Source: Rhodovulum steppense
GTDB taxonomy: Bacteria; Pseudomonadota; Alphaproteobacteria; Rhodobacterales; Rhodobacteraceae
Assembly (NCBI RefSeq): GCF_004339675.1
Contig: NZ_SLVM01000024.1
Location: 1 to 51,638 of the forward strand
Direction: 5' to 3'
DNA: 51,638 bases
A program made the translations under genes and the position numbers. The notes under the pieces are model-generated. The model did not search any database. It was not told the DNA's origin and saw only the letters and a program-made list of their open reading frames with translations. Positions 42,858 to 51,624 of the stretch are shown in pieces; the first letter of the stretch is position 1; each line of letters starts with the position of its first letter.

Positions 42858-43124
42858 GCCCATATGCGATTGCCCTGGGTCTCGGCCTGGTAGCGCAGCT
42901 CGTGCAGCCACATCCGAGCCACGGCCGGTCGCCCCCCGACAGGGCGTTTCATGTGGGACGCGGCCGCGGAGTCAAAGCCGACATGTCGGGATGCCCCAAC
43001 TCGGCCTGCGGTTACGATTTGTTTGCCAATTTCCTTCAGACTTCGCGTGTCGTGCGGCATGCCTCGGGTGGCTTCGGGTCTCACCCTTGCGCGCGTTCAC
43101 TCCAGACCTGCCAGGGGATCTCCA

Positions 43125-44873
43125 ATGAAAAGTCAGTCCGGACAGCACGAATTCACCTTGGCAAGCGCACACAGCAGCAAACTGCTGCTCGCAATAATGG
43201 CTTTTAGCGTCTTCACTAATCTCCTGATGCTGACAGGGCCACTTTTCATGTTGCAGGTCTACGATCGGGTTCTGGGGTCTCGATCCGAGGAAACCCTGGT
43301 AGCGCTTCTGATCCTGGTCTCGGCGCTTTACTTCTTTTACTGGATTCTGGAGTTTTCGCGTGGCCGGGTAATGGCGCGGATCGGCGTTCGGCTTCAGGCA
43401 TCAATGGGTCAACGTATTTTCGCAGCTTTCATCGAGCGTGCCGCTCTGCGCAGGGGGCGCGGTCCGGGTGATGGCGCCTTGCAGGATTTGGACGCCGTGC
43501 GCAGCCTTTTCAGTTCTCCGGCTCTTTTGGCGATTTTCGACATGCCGTGGACGCCATTCTTTCTTTTCGCCATATTTCTTTTCCACCCTTCCCTGGGTTG
43601 GCTGGCGCTGGCGGGCGCATTCATCTTGTTGACCGTTACGTTGCTCAACCGGGTCTTGACCAGGAAGTCCCTCGAAGGGGCACAGGGGCTTTCAACGCAG
43701 GCTCAACGGCTTGCCCGGCAAGCTGAGGAGAGTGCCGCACTGGTCTGGTCGCAGGGGATGACCAGGGCCATGACCGACCGTTGGCAGAGACTTATGGGCC
43801 GCGCCGGTCAAGAGAGCCTCGTTGCAAACGACAAGACAGGAACCTTTACGAGCTTTACCAAAGCGTTTCGTCTGTATCTGCAATCCGCCATGCTGGCTCT
43901 TGGTGCTTGGCTGGTTCTGAAACACGAGATGACCGCGGGTGCGATGATTGCAGGTTCCATTCTGCTGGGGCGCGCGCTAGCACCTGTCGAACAGGTTCTG
44001 GGCCAGTGGGCGATGATCCAGAGAGCGCGCTCGGGCTGGAAAACGCTGAACGCATTTCTCGAAATGATACCAACGCGAAATGCACCGATTGAACTGCCCG
44101 AGCCTGACGCCAGGCTGGTGATCTCCAATGTCGGTCTGCGGGGCGCTCCGGGCTCGCCGCCTATTCTTCAAGGTATCAGTTTCCACATCAATCCAGGCGA
44201 AGTTCTTGGGGTCATCGGCAACTCTGGAGCGGGAAAAAGCAGTCTTGCAAGCGTGATCCAGGGCCTGTGCCCGGCATCGACTGGAGATGTACGGTTAGGG
44301 GGTGCTACGCTGGATCAGTACGGGGCAGAACGGCTTGGTCGGCTGATAGGCTGTCTGCCCCAGGATGTGCGCTTCTTTGACGGCACGGTGGCAGAGAACA
44401 TCGCACACATGGCGCAGCAGCCCGACACCACGCGTGTCATAAAGGCAGCTCAGCTCGCTCGGGCCCACGAAATCGTGCTCAAACTGCCGAAAGGGTATGA
44501 CACCTTGCTTCAAGAGGGTGACCGGCTGCTATCGGGCGGTCAGCGCCAACGGCTGGCGCTAGCCCGGGCACTCTACCATGACCCGGTTCTCTTGGTCCTT
44601 GATGAACCAAACTCAGCCCTCGACGCCGCCGGATCCGAGGCACTGAACAACGTGGTGGCCGACATGAAAGCAGCGGGGAAATCGGTGTTGATCATGACGC
44701 ACAGGCCTTCCGCTATCGCAGTGTGCGATAACCTTCTGGTGCTGGATCAGGGTAGTCAGAAAGCATTCGGTCCGCGAGACAAAATGGTCCAACCTCCCGG
44801 GCGTAATTCCTATGAACCCAAAAAACCCATTCTTCCGAAACAAGAAACTCTGCCGGAAGGAGCTGCGGCGTGA
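43125..44873 (+). CDS. Type I secretion ABC transporter ATPase/permease (PrtD/PrsD-like)
   Basis: 582 aa from ATG 43125, with AGGGG seven bases upstream; longer in-frame starts give an unrelated leader. The membrane domain occupies residues 20-300 (LLAIMAFSVFTNLLMLTGPL, FMLQVYDRVLGSRSEETLVA, typical of PrtD). The nucleotide-binding domain has Walker A GVIGNSGAGKSSLASV, the ABC signature LLSGGQRQRLALARAL and Walker B VLLVLDEPNSALD. There is no N-terminal C39 peptidase domain. It energises export of C-terminally signalled, usually RTX, proteins across both membranes, and overlaps the HlyD gene by GTGA. It is more AT-rich than the EPS genes. Confidence 0.92.
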   Translation: MKSQSGQHEFTLASAHSSKLLLAIMAFSVFTNLLMLTGPLFMLQVYDRVLGSRSEETLVALLILVSALYFFYWILEFSRGRVMARIGVRLQASMGQRIFAAFIERAALRRGRGPGDGALQDLDAVRSLFSSPALLAIFDMPWTPFFLFAIFLFHPSLGWLALAGAFILLTVTLLNRVLTRKSLEGAQGLSTQAQRLARQAEESAALVWSQGMTRAMTDRWQRLMGRAGQESLVANDKTGTFTSFTKAFRLYLQSAMLALGAWLVLKHEMTAGAMIAGSILLGRALAPVEQVLGQWAMIQRARSGWKTLNAFLEMIPTRNAPIELPEPDARLVISNVGLRGAPGSPPILQGISFHINPGEVLGVIGNSGAGKSSLASVIQGLCPASTGDVRLGGATLDQYGAERLGRLIGCLPQDVRFFDGTVAENIAHMAQQPDTTRVIKAAQLARAHEIVLKLPKGYDTLLQEGDRLLSGGQRQRLALARALYHDPVLLVLDEPNSALDAAGSEALNNVVADMKAAGKSVLIMTHRPSAIAVCDNLLVLDQGSQKAFGPRDKMVQPPGRNSYEPKKPILPKQETLPEGAAA

Positions 44874-46171
44874 ATAACTCCGACATGCCTTCCGCCAAAC
44901 TACCTCTTGCCCTTGGCGCAATAGCCATGTTTCTGCTCGTCGGCGGGGTCGGGGTTTGGGGCGCAACCGCCAATATCTCGGGGGCCATCATCGCTTCCGG
45001 GACAATCAAGGTCGAGTCAGAACGTCAGGTGGTCCAGCATCCCCACGGAGGTGTTGTGGGCGAGATTCTGGCGAAGGAGGGCGACAAAGTAAAAGCTGGC
45101 GATGTCGTGGTTCGTCTGGATGGAACCTTCATTCGTTCGGAACTCGCCATCATCGAACAACAGCTGATGGAACTCCACGCCCGCAAAGTCCGGCTCGAAG
45201 CAGAGCGTGATGGCGCTGAAAAAATGGTCTTGCAGGTTCCTGAAGAGTTTTCTCATCTCGATCTGTTTTGGACTCAGGGCCAAATAGAAGGCCAGGAGAG
45301 CCTGTTCGTGGCGCGCAGGCTCGCCCTCGTCCAAGAGACGGAACAACTACACGAGCAGGCAGTGCAGATCGAGAAGCAGATTCAGGGCACGAGCGCTCAA
45401 GTCACAGCACTGAACAAGCAGCTCACCCTTATAGAGCGCGAACTGACAAGCAAGATGACATTATATGAGCAGAACCTTATTCCGGTAGGGCAGGTCCTCG
45501 AACTGCAGCGCAACCAGGCCGGCCTGGAAGGTGATATCGGTCGGCTCACATCACAGGCCGCGGAGTTGCGTGCTCGTATATCGGAACAGGCGATCAAAGG
45601 TTTACGTCTGAAAGAGAACCGTCGCGAAGATGCCATCAGCCAACTGCGCGACTTACAATATTCCGAGATCGAATTGCGTGAGCGACGCCTGAGCCTTACC
45701 GAGCAACTCGCGCGGCTGGACGTGCGCAGCCCAGCCGATGGCATTGTGCTCGGATCCACCGTGTTCGCGATCAGTTCGGTTGTGAAAGCAGCCGAACCAA
45801 TGATGTATGTGGTGCCTGGCGATCAGGGGTTACTGATTTCAGCAAGAATAGAGACCACGGATGTCGATCAGGTGTTCCCAGGGCAGATGGTGTCGCTGCA
45901 GCTGACTACATTCGACAGCCGTATCACGCCACAATTCGACGGTAAGGTGCTGCGGGTCTCGCCCGACGCCCTGACCGATGCGGCAACGCGGGCCACATAC
46001 TACGAGGTAATTATAGAACCCGACATTTCGATCCTGGCCACCCGTCCAGATCTCAGGCTTCTACCTGGCATGCCGGTCGAGACATTCTTGAAAACCAGCG
46101 AGCGTACGGCCTTGTCCTATCTCATGCGTCCGCTGGCGATATATTTCGACCGGGCCTTTCGGGAATCATGA
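44870..46171 (+). CDS. HlyD-family type I secretion adaptor (PrtE/PrsE-like)
   Basis: 433 aa from GTG 44870, overlapping the ATPase stop by four bases. One N-terminal membrane helix (LALGAIAMFLLVGGVGVWGA) is followed by a biotinyl-lipoyl-like lobe (VVQHPHGGVVGEILAKEGDK), a long periplasmic coiled coil (about residues 95-270) and a beta-barrel C-terminal domain (VRSPADGIVLGSTVFAISSV, then MYVVPGDQGLLISARIETTD). It bridges the ATPase to an outer-membrane TolC-type channel, which is not encoded in the window. In rhizobia the equivalent PrsD/PrsE pair exports EPS-trimming glycanases; a similar link to this EPS locus is inference. Confidence 0.92.
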   Translation: MNNSDMPSAKLPLALGAIAMFLLVGGVGVWGATANISGAIIASGTIKVESERQVVQHPHGGVVGEILAKEGDKVKAGDVVVRLDGTFIRSELAIIEQQLMELHARKVRLEAERDGAEKMVLQVPEEFSHLDLFWTQGQIEGQESLFVARRLALVQETEQLHEQAVQIEKQIQGTSAQVTALNKQLTLIERELTSKMTLYEQNLIPVGQVLELQRNQAGLEGDIGRLTSQAAELRARISEQAIKGLRLKENRREDAISQLRDLQYSEIELRERRLSLTEQLARLDVRSPADGIVLGSTVFAISSVVKAAEPMMYVVPGDQGLLISARIETTDVDQVFPGQMVSLQLTTFDSRITPQFDGKVLRVSPDALTDAATRATYYEVIIEPDISILATRPDLRLLPGMPVETFLKTSERTALSYLMRPLAIYFDRAFRES

Positions 46172-46303
46172 ATATGGGTTGATCTCTGGCGAACCAATCG
46201 CCTATCTCGTCTTTTATGTCCGGGCGCTTGGTCGAAATTTGTACCCGTGGTCAGTTCATGGATGGCCGGAATGTCTACGATACTCCGTTACCATCACGCT
46301 CTC

Positions 46304-47086
46304 CTAAAGCACGATAAGGCCGTTTCGCAAGGCGCGGGCAACGGCGTGCGTGGTGTTCGTTGCGCCGAGTTTATTTCGGGCTGTCTCGATATATACGCGT
46401 AGAGTGTGTTGCGAAATGTCGAGTTCAGCTGCGGCTTGTGCTCGGCTTTGTCCCTGCGCAAGAAGAGTCAAGACGCTCAATTCTCGAGGAGAGAGAGGCA
46501 CTATGCGGGAAGGCCCGTAACCACCGTCCAACTCCTGTGCTTTTCGATCTATTTCATGCGCGATGAGAGTAAGGGGGCGTCCATTGGTTTGAGTAAACTC
46601 CTCCCACTCCATGTCATCACAATAATCATTTATGGTAAGTATTGAAAACCTCGCACTGGGCCCGTGTATTGGAATGGAAAGGCCTTGGTTTCCAACGCCA
46701 TGCTGAAGGGCGTCTGTAAGAAAATCTCTTGAAGTCTTGCTCGACCAGTCGAATTCTTTCCAGTTTGTGATCCCGCTGCGCTGAGCGCATCCAGCTATTA
46801 CCGGGTCAATATGAACGTAGTTACGATCTAAATATCGATCAACCCAGGCCGTGCTATACGTTCCCACCCCAAAACGCCGCCCCGCACTGTTCACCCAATG
46901 ATAAACAACATGAAGCACAGACAGGTCGTCTCGGAGCCGTTGGGCAGAAAGCTGCAGTTCTTCCATATTCGAAGCGTTTTGAAGAAACTCCAGGAACGGC
47001 AGCGCCCACTTGTTATCTGATCCAACCTCCAAGATCGGAAGCTCCTCGTCTTCAACCGTAGTATCTGCTCGTTGTCCGGCGCCCAT
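46304..47086 (-). CDS. LuxR-family quorum-sensing regulator (solo)
   Basis: 260 aa. The N-terminal autoinducer-binding domain has the residues that line the acyl-homoserine-lactone pocket of TraR at matching spacing: Trp81, Tyr85, Asp94, Pro95, Trp109 and a Gly near 135. The C-terminal GerE-type helix-turn-helix is at 196-257 (LSPRELSVLTLLAQGQSRAQ, then ISQHTLRVYIETARNKLGAT). It should bind an AHL and regulate target promoters. No luxI-type synthase is in the window, so it is either a solo or its partner lies elsewhere. It is convergent with the secretion genes, with 132 bp between the stops and no clear terminator. Confidence 0.92.
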   Translation of the reverse strand: MGAGQRADTTVEDEELPILEVGSDNKWALPFLEFLQNASNMEELQLSAQRLRDDLSVLHVVYHWVNSAGRRFGVGTYSTAWVDRYLDRNYVHIDPVIAGCAQRSGITNWKEFDWSSKTSRDFLTDALQHGVGNQGLSIPIHGPSARFSILTINDYCDDMEWEEFTQTNGRPLTLIAHEIDRKAQELDGGYGPSRIVPLSPRELSVLTLLAQGQSRAQAAAELDISQHTLRVYIETARNKLGATNTTHAVARALRNGLIVL

Positions 47087-47100
47087 CTGCCGACCCGAGC

Positions 47101-47122
47101 ACCTGCTTGCCGCGCAACAAGT
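47101..47122. promoter_or_regulatory. Imperfect lux-box-like dyad upstream of luxR-type gene
   Basis: ACCTGCTTGCCGCGCAACAAGT has outer arms ACCTG/CAAGT (4 of 5 pairs) and inner arms TTGC/GCAA, and lies 15-36 nt before the LuxR start. Length and position fit autoregulation, but the match to the lux-box consensus is weak. Confidence 0.25.
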
Positions 47123-47552
47123 ATCCCATTCACAATGGTCTCATCGCTCTACATGCGGCCTTCAACGCACTCACGATCACCGCTAACTCCAAGGAGACGG
47201 CTAGCACATGGAAAGATCCATTGGAAGCTCAACCTTACGTCGAGTGATCCGAATGGCTTAACATCTTTCTCCGGTTAAGGTTTGAACCGGCTCGGAGATT
47301 TCACCGATGATCACCGATCATAATGAAGCCGCGCAACCTCGTCGAGAGAATCCCTGACGCTGATTTGCATGAGATGATCGGTTTGCGGTCGAGCGCCTGA
47401 TGGACCTGAGTGTCAATTCCGTGACGGGCACGACCTATGGCGGGAGGGCTCCGCGTTTGGCCCCGCTGTAACCGGCTACCGTGACATGGATTGGCAGACC
47501 CGCGCTGGAGTCGGGCGAGCTGCGCATCCCGCAGGCGCGAAGGGTAGCTGGT
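47123..47552. other. Gene-free stretch, about 430 bp
   Basis: No supportable gene on either strand. It runs from the upstream region of the LuxR gene into degenerate sequence bordering the IS5-type pseudogene. Fragments may belong to decayed mobile elements. Confidence 0.4.
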
Positions 47553-48300
47553 TCAGCCTGAACAGCGCGGTCCGGCGGCCGGGGGGCTGTATTGCCGAAA
47601 TTTCTCCTGCTGGAGCAACGCCAGGACGAGGGTGACGACGGAGGGAAGAAGCGCTCTCAGGTGGGCGAGGATCTTGTGGATGTTCTGGCGGCAGCCGTAG
47701 AGGACGGCGAAGATGGCATCGCTGATGGTGCCCTTGAGGGGGCAGCGAGCGAGGCGTCCGCCGGTCTTCATGTGCCTGGTCTCCGGCTCGATGGCGCTTC
47801 GTCGCCGGAGGAGTCTGGTCAGCGACGGCGTCTGGCCTCGGCGGGTGCTGGTGATGCCATGTCCGCGATAGTCGCGGTCGACAACAGCTAGCTTGGGCGT
47901 GTGTGCGACCCGTCAGGATCGGCACCTGCTCAATGGCCTCCTAGGGGTGTGGCCATCATCGAGCGATTGCCCGGCGGGGACCACATGCCAAACACGAAGC
48001 CCCTGTCGAGCGTGGTGGCCAAGCCGACCTTGCAGCCGAACTCGTACCGGATGCGGGCCTCGCCTTTCGAGATGCAGTCGACCGCGGGCTCGTGCAGGGC
48101 ATACAGCTTGTCGCTGCCCCTTGGCTCCTGGTGGCGTTCGGCCCGAACAACGTAGCGCAGCAGGAGAGGCGCGGCGGCACTCAAAACCTGCCACAGGCGA
48201 TCACCTCCACGTCCGTCCAGGTACGGGAACCCCAAGCGCACAAAGCTGCGCCCTGGCTCCAACGTCAGTTGACGATGAATCGTGCGGGGTCAAGTTATAT
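47553..48300 (-). pseudogene. Degenerate IS5-type transposase
   Basis: Pieces of a transposase are spread over two or more minus-strand frames. About 47990-48150 reads KLYALHEPAVDCISKGEARI then RYEFGCKVGLATTLDRGFVF, and about 47560-47780 reads MKTGGRLARCPLKGTISDAI then FAVLYGCRQNIHKILAHLRA. Both are hallmark blocks of the IS5-group DDE transposases (CISKGKA-x-KRYEFGVK and the C-terminal CPLKG-x-GDA). Several frameshifts separate them, so the gene is dead. The N-terminus, near 48262-48300, is also eroded. Confidence 0.75.
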
Positions 48301-48440
48301 ATTTCAATGGGTTACGGACTGATGGACTACGCGAATCTGGGAAAACCAAACAAGCGAATGGAGCGACGGATGTGTTAAGTATACGGTCGCGTTCGACCGG
48401 TCTGCGACAGACGCCAGCGGCCATATCAAGGAGCCACCAC

Positions 48441-48593
48441 ATGCAAGGCACCCCCGCGACGGCTATACTTGAAGAGCTATATCGGCAGGCCAAGGAAACC
48501 ATCAAAGAGACACAGGATCCGAAACTCAGGATAGCGATTAATGGCCTGATTATTGCATTTGAGGAAGAAATGAGGAGCATCGATACAAGATAA
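48441..48593 (+). CDS. Small protein (50 aa), unknown
   Basis: ATG 48441 is preceded by AAGGAG at a 7-nt spacing, the best ribosome binding site in this part of the window. The product (MQGTPATAILEELYRQAKET, ending FEEEMRSIDTR) is acidic and almost entirely amphipathic helix, with no signal or membrane segment. I recognise no family. Such small helical proteins often act as regulators or adaptors, but nothing here shows a function. It lies between the IS5-type remnant and the GGDEF-EAL gene. Confidence 0.55.
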   Translation: MQGTPATAILEELYRQAKETIKETQDPKLRIAINGLIIAFEEEMRSIDTR

Positions 48594-48801
48594 TTGAGGT
48601 CGTCCGCCGAAATTCATGCAGACGAACTGGGGGCTTTACCGGCCGCCAATATTGGGCTACAATGACCGCATTGCTTTAATTTTCTTCGGTGGGGGCGCTG
48701 TTGCTGTGTTTCCAGTCACCAGTTAGCCCGTCAGTGCAAAGGATTTTTTCGAGTTGACGGAGTCGAAGCAAAATTGCCAAAGCGCAGCGTCCGACAAGAA
48801 C

Positions 48802-48924
48802 ATGATTCTTGAACGAAGATCATTGCTGCTTTGCTACTATCTTGCCGAGGAAGAAGGGCTCAATGCCGTAAAGGCTGCAATTGAAGAGCTCCTGAAGGCT
48901 CAAAGCCATCCTCCAATAGATTAG
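48802..48924 (+). CDS. Possible tiny protein (40 aa)
   Basis: ATG 48802 to TAG 48924; product begins MILERRSLLLCYYLAEEEGL and ends AQSHPPID, helical and acidic. The frame is open further upstream to 48727, so a longer product from TTG 48754 is possible. No convincing ribosome binding site. It has codon periodicity similar to the 48441 gene, but it may be chance. Confidence 0.25.
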   Translation: MILERRSLLLCYYLAEEEGLNAVKAAIEELLKAQSHPPID

Positions 48925-49182
48925 GAATTGCGCAGCGCAGGAAAGTCGAGAAAGTTTTTTCGCATTCTTGTGCTTCGATTTTAGGGGGCTTTCCGATGCA
49001 AATCCAGCACACCGCTTTCAGTCTGTGTGATGCGACGAAAAAGAGCAAGTAGCTGGAGTTGTTCAGGGCAGATGCCATAAATCGCCTGCAGGCTTTCCAA
49101 GGCGAGCTGCCAAACCCCGGAGCGGGAGGGCAAGATGATATAAAATTCGGGCGATCGATGCGTATTTCCAGGGACATTTTCC

Positions 49183-51471
49183 CTATATCAGCAGCCTCTC
49201 GAAACTTTTGCGCTCTTGTGGCCTCTTGAAAAGGAAGCCTTGTCCGACTGCGCATCCGTTATTCACAAGCCATTCCCTCTGCGTCTCTGTTTCTATTCCC
49301 TCTGCGACGACATCGATGTCAAGACCTCGACCCATAATAAGAATTGCCTGCACAATCCGTTCCGTTTGCGTTTCACCAATTCCGAGATTCGCGACGAAGC
49401 TGCGATCTATCTTGAGTTCGCTCGTGTTCATTTTCTGAAGATACAAAAGCGATGCATACCCCATTCCAAAATCGTCGATCGAGAGGCGGATGCCCGCGGA
49501 AGAAAGCTGCCCGAGGCGCTCGATTATATCGGACGAAAAGCGCAAAAGTGATGTTTCGGTTATCTCCATGATCAGATACTTTGTTGGTATTCCGTTAAAA
49601 TCAAGAAATGAAATAACCGTTTTTACAAAGTTTGCCGCATAAAGAGATCGCGCCGAAATATTTACCGATATCGGCAGGAAGACGCCTCTTGAAAAAAGGC
49701 TTTTCTGCTGTTCCACGAAGAGCTTCAGGACGCGCAGATCCAGCGCGTTGCTCAGCCCGTTTAGCTCTGCGAGCGGCACAAATTCCAGTGGCGCGACTTC
49801 GCCGAGAAGCGGATCTTTCCACCTCAGAAGAGCTTCTGCACCGACAATCCTCCGACTGTTGTGGAGATCGACCTTTGGCTGGAATACGAGCCGGAAACTA
49901 TCTTCGGATAGCGCCTTGCGGAGTGAGCTGAGGATCCTTAACCGCCTCTCACTGTCGGTTCGTAAAGCATCGCTGCATTGCGTGATACGGTCGCGACCTC
50001 CCGCTTTGGAGGCGTAAAGCGCGAGATCGGCTGCCCGCAAGAGTTCTTCCGCACTCGTGCCATCACGGGGAAAGGTGCTGAGCCCGACGCTGCATGTAAG
50101 GATAATTTGTGTCCCCGCTACTTCATATGGCATGCGAATGCCATCAAGGACACACTCCAGACAGGCCTCGGCCTCATTAACAGTGCGGTTGGCCAGAAGA
50201 AGAACGAACTCGTCGCCGCCAAAACGCGCTACATGGCCCGTTTCTCCGATTGCGTCTTCCATGCGCCGTGCAATGGCACAAAGCAGGGCGTCGCCTACCT
50301 CGTGTCCCATGACGTCGTTCGTTTCCTTGAAGCCGTCAATGTCGATGAAGCTCAGGAAAAGTTCCGATCCGCTGGCTTCTGCACGTCTTATCTCTTCATT
50401 GATTTGTTCCATGAACCCTGTACGGTTCAGCAAACGCGTCAGCGGGTCTCGTCCGGCACTGGCCGTGACTTGATTGAAGACCCTTTCGAGATCGGATTTT
50501 GGCTCTACCAATTCCGTAATGTCTGTCGAAATTCCGCCGACGGCTACATGGGAGCCGCTCTCGTCGCGGATCGGGAACTTTCCGATGATGACATTGCGTC
50601 TTTCTCCAGAAGGCGTGACGTGAATGCCCGGCGCAAAACAGGGCCGACCCGAGGTCAGGACCTCTATATCCATCGCGCGCGAGCCAAGAAGGCCGTTGAA
50701 CCTGCTGCGCACCTTGCGAATATCCGATTCAATCCCTTGCGTATGTGCCTCGGTCATGGCGTTTGCGAAAGTAAGTTCTCCTTCGCGATCGAAGGCATGC
50801 ATCAACGATGAGGCTTCCTTGAGAAAGGCTTCACTCAACATTTGCTGTTTTTCCCGCTCGGCGGCTTTCGTGCGGTCAACGAGCAGCATCTGAACGTCTC
50901 CGACGTCCGACGAGATGATTGGAAGCCAGGCTAGGTGAGCCTCCATCGTGAGATGGGCAGTGCCGTTTCCCTTTGGCAAGATGTCGATCATGAAGTGCTG
51001 CCGCAGCGTATCGCGCGGGCTGGTGGTCAGCCTCGCGCCTCCGGAGAGGTACTGGTGAAGCCCGTTTGCCGAATCGGTATCGATCAGGCGGTAGATCGAA
51101 CGGTTGACGAGCGGGGCAGGGTCGCGGACACCGAAAACACGTTCTGCCGTGAGGTTGGCCCGGCGTATGACGCCTGAGCGGTCCAGAACAAGGACTGGCA
51201 GCGGAGCCGTTTCGAAGAGGCCCCGATAGTACTCGCTCTCGATTTCCGCAGTAGCAAGTGCGTTCGCAAGTTCTCGGGTCTGATGGTCAAGAAGATGCGG
51301 CGTGATGTCGGCGTCATCCAGAACGCATCCCGGCGAGGTCCCAGGATCGGGCCGCTCAGCCCCTGCCTTGGCATTGCCCCGTGCCGCAGACATGGAAGAT
51401 GTCTCCGAGTCGGTCATTCCAGGGGGCGCGGGCATTGTAGGCCGACTTTTGCTCGACTCGTCCCGATCCAT
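49183..51471 (-). CDS. PAS-GGDEF-EAL cyclic-di-GMP signalling protein
   Basis: 762 aa from ATG 51471, chosen over 51513 because AGAAGGGCAGG precedes it. Two PAS-like sensor domains occupy about residues 80-200 (FETAPLPVLVLDRSGVIRRA) and 215-325. GGDEF follows at about 335-500, with an intact GGDEF motif (418-422) and DIDGFKETND. The RxxD inhibitory site five residues before it is absent (GETG), so product inhibition is unlikely. EAL occupies 510-762 with EALLRW (546-548), the EITE, DDFG, KIDRSF and AEGIE motifs and terminal QGFLFKRP, all consistent with an active phosphodiesterase. No signal peptide or membrane helix is seen, so it is probably cytoplasmic. It could tune EPS production through c-di-GMP. 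Confidence 0.93.
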   Translation of the reverse strand: MDRDESSKSRPTMPAPPGMTDSETSSMSAARGNAKAGAERPDPGTSPGCVLDDADITPHLLDHQTRELANALATAEIESEYYRGLFETAPLPVLVLDRSGVIRRANLTAERVFGVRDPAPLVNRSIYRLIDTDSANGLHQYLSGGARLTTSPRDTLRQHFMIDILPKGNGTAHLTMEAHLAWLPIISSDVGDVQMLLVDRTKAAEREKQQMLSEAFLKEASSLMHAFDREGELTFANAMTEAHTQGIESDIRKVRSRFNGLLGSRAMDIEVLTSGRPCFAPGIHVTPSGERRNVIIGKFPIRDESGSHVAVGGISTDITELVEPKSDLERVFNQVTASAGRDPLTRLLNRTGFMEQINEEIRRAEASGSELFLSFIDIDGFKETNDVMGHEVGDALLCAIARRMEDAIGETGHVARFGGDEFVLLLANRTVNEAEACLECVLDGIRMPYEVAGTQIILTCSVGLSTFPRDGTSAEELLRAADLALYASKAGGRDRITQCSDALRTDSERRLRILSSLRKALSEDSFRLVFQPKVDLHNSRRIVGAEALLRWKDPLLGEVAPLEFVPLAELNGLSNALDLRVLKLFVEQQKSLFSRGVFLPISVNISARSLYAANFVKTVISFLDFNGIPTKYLIMEITETSLLRFSSDIIERLGQLSSAGIRLSIDDFGMGYASLLYLQKMNTSELKIDRSFVANLGIGETQTERIVQAILIMGRGLDIDVVAEGIETETQREWLVNNGCAVGQGFLFKRPQERKSFERLLI

Positions 51472-51606
51472 CAAACCTGCCCTTCTGAGCCTTCTTGCCT
51501 CGAATTCCCGCATGCGCGGGGGCGCCCGCCTTTCAAGCCCCTTGTAACCGCCCGATTGCCACCGCCTGCCTGCGTGGGGCTTGATGGCCTAAGACACGTG
51601 CATAGC

Positions 51607-51624
51607 GACGTCGGTAACGACGTC
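51607..51624. promoter_or_regulatory. Perfect 7-bp-arm dyad upstream of the c-di-GMP gene
   Basis: GACGTCG (51607-51613) and CGACGTC (51618-51624) flank GTAA. It is about 135 nt before the GGDEF-EAL start and is a candidate operator for that gene or for one beyond the right edge. Confidence 0.35.

Noticed and set aside
42978-42989. CCGACATGTCGG palindrome upstream of the type I secretion genes as an operator
   Set aside because: A 12-bp palindrome in GC-rich IS-derived sequence is expected by chance and lies 136 nt before the start; not supported enough to annotate.
42858-43124. Minus-strand frame in the gap before the secretion genes (containing MWLHELRYQAETQG)
   Set aside because: Possibly a further IS fragment, but no family could be recognised and it overlaps the transposase gene antisense.
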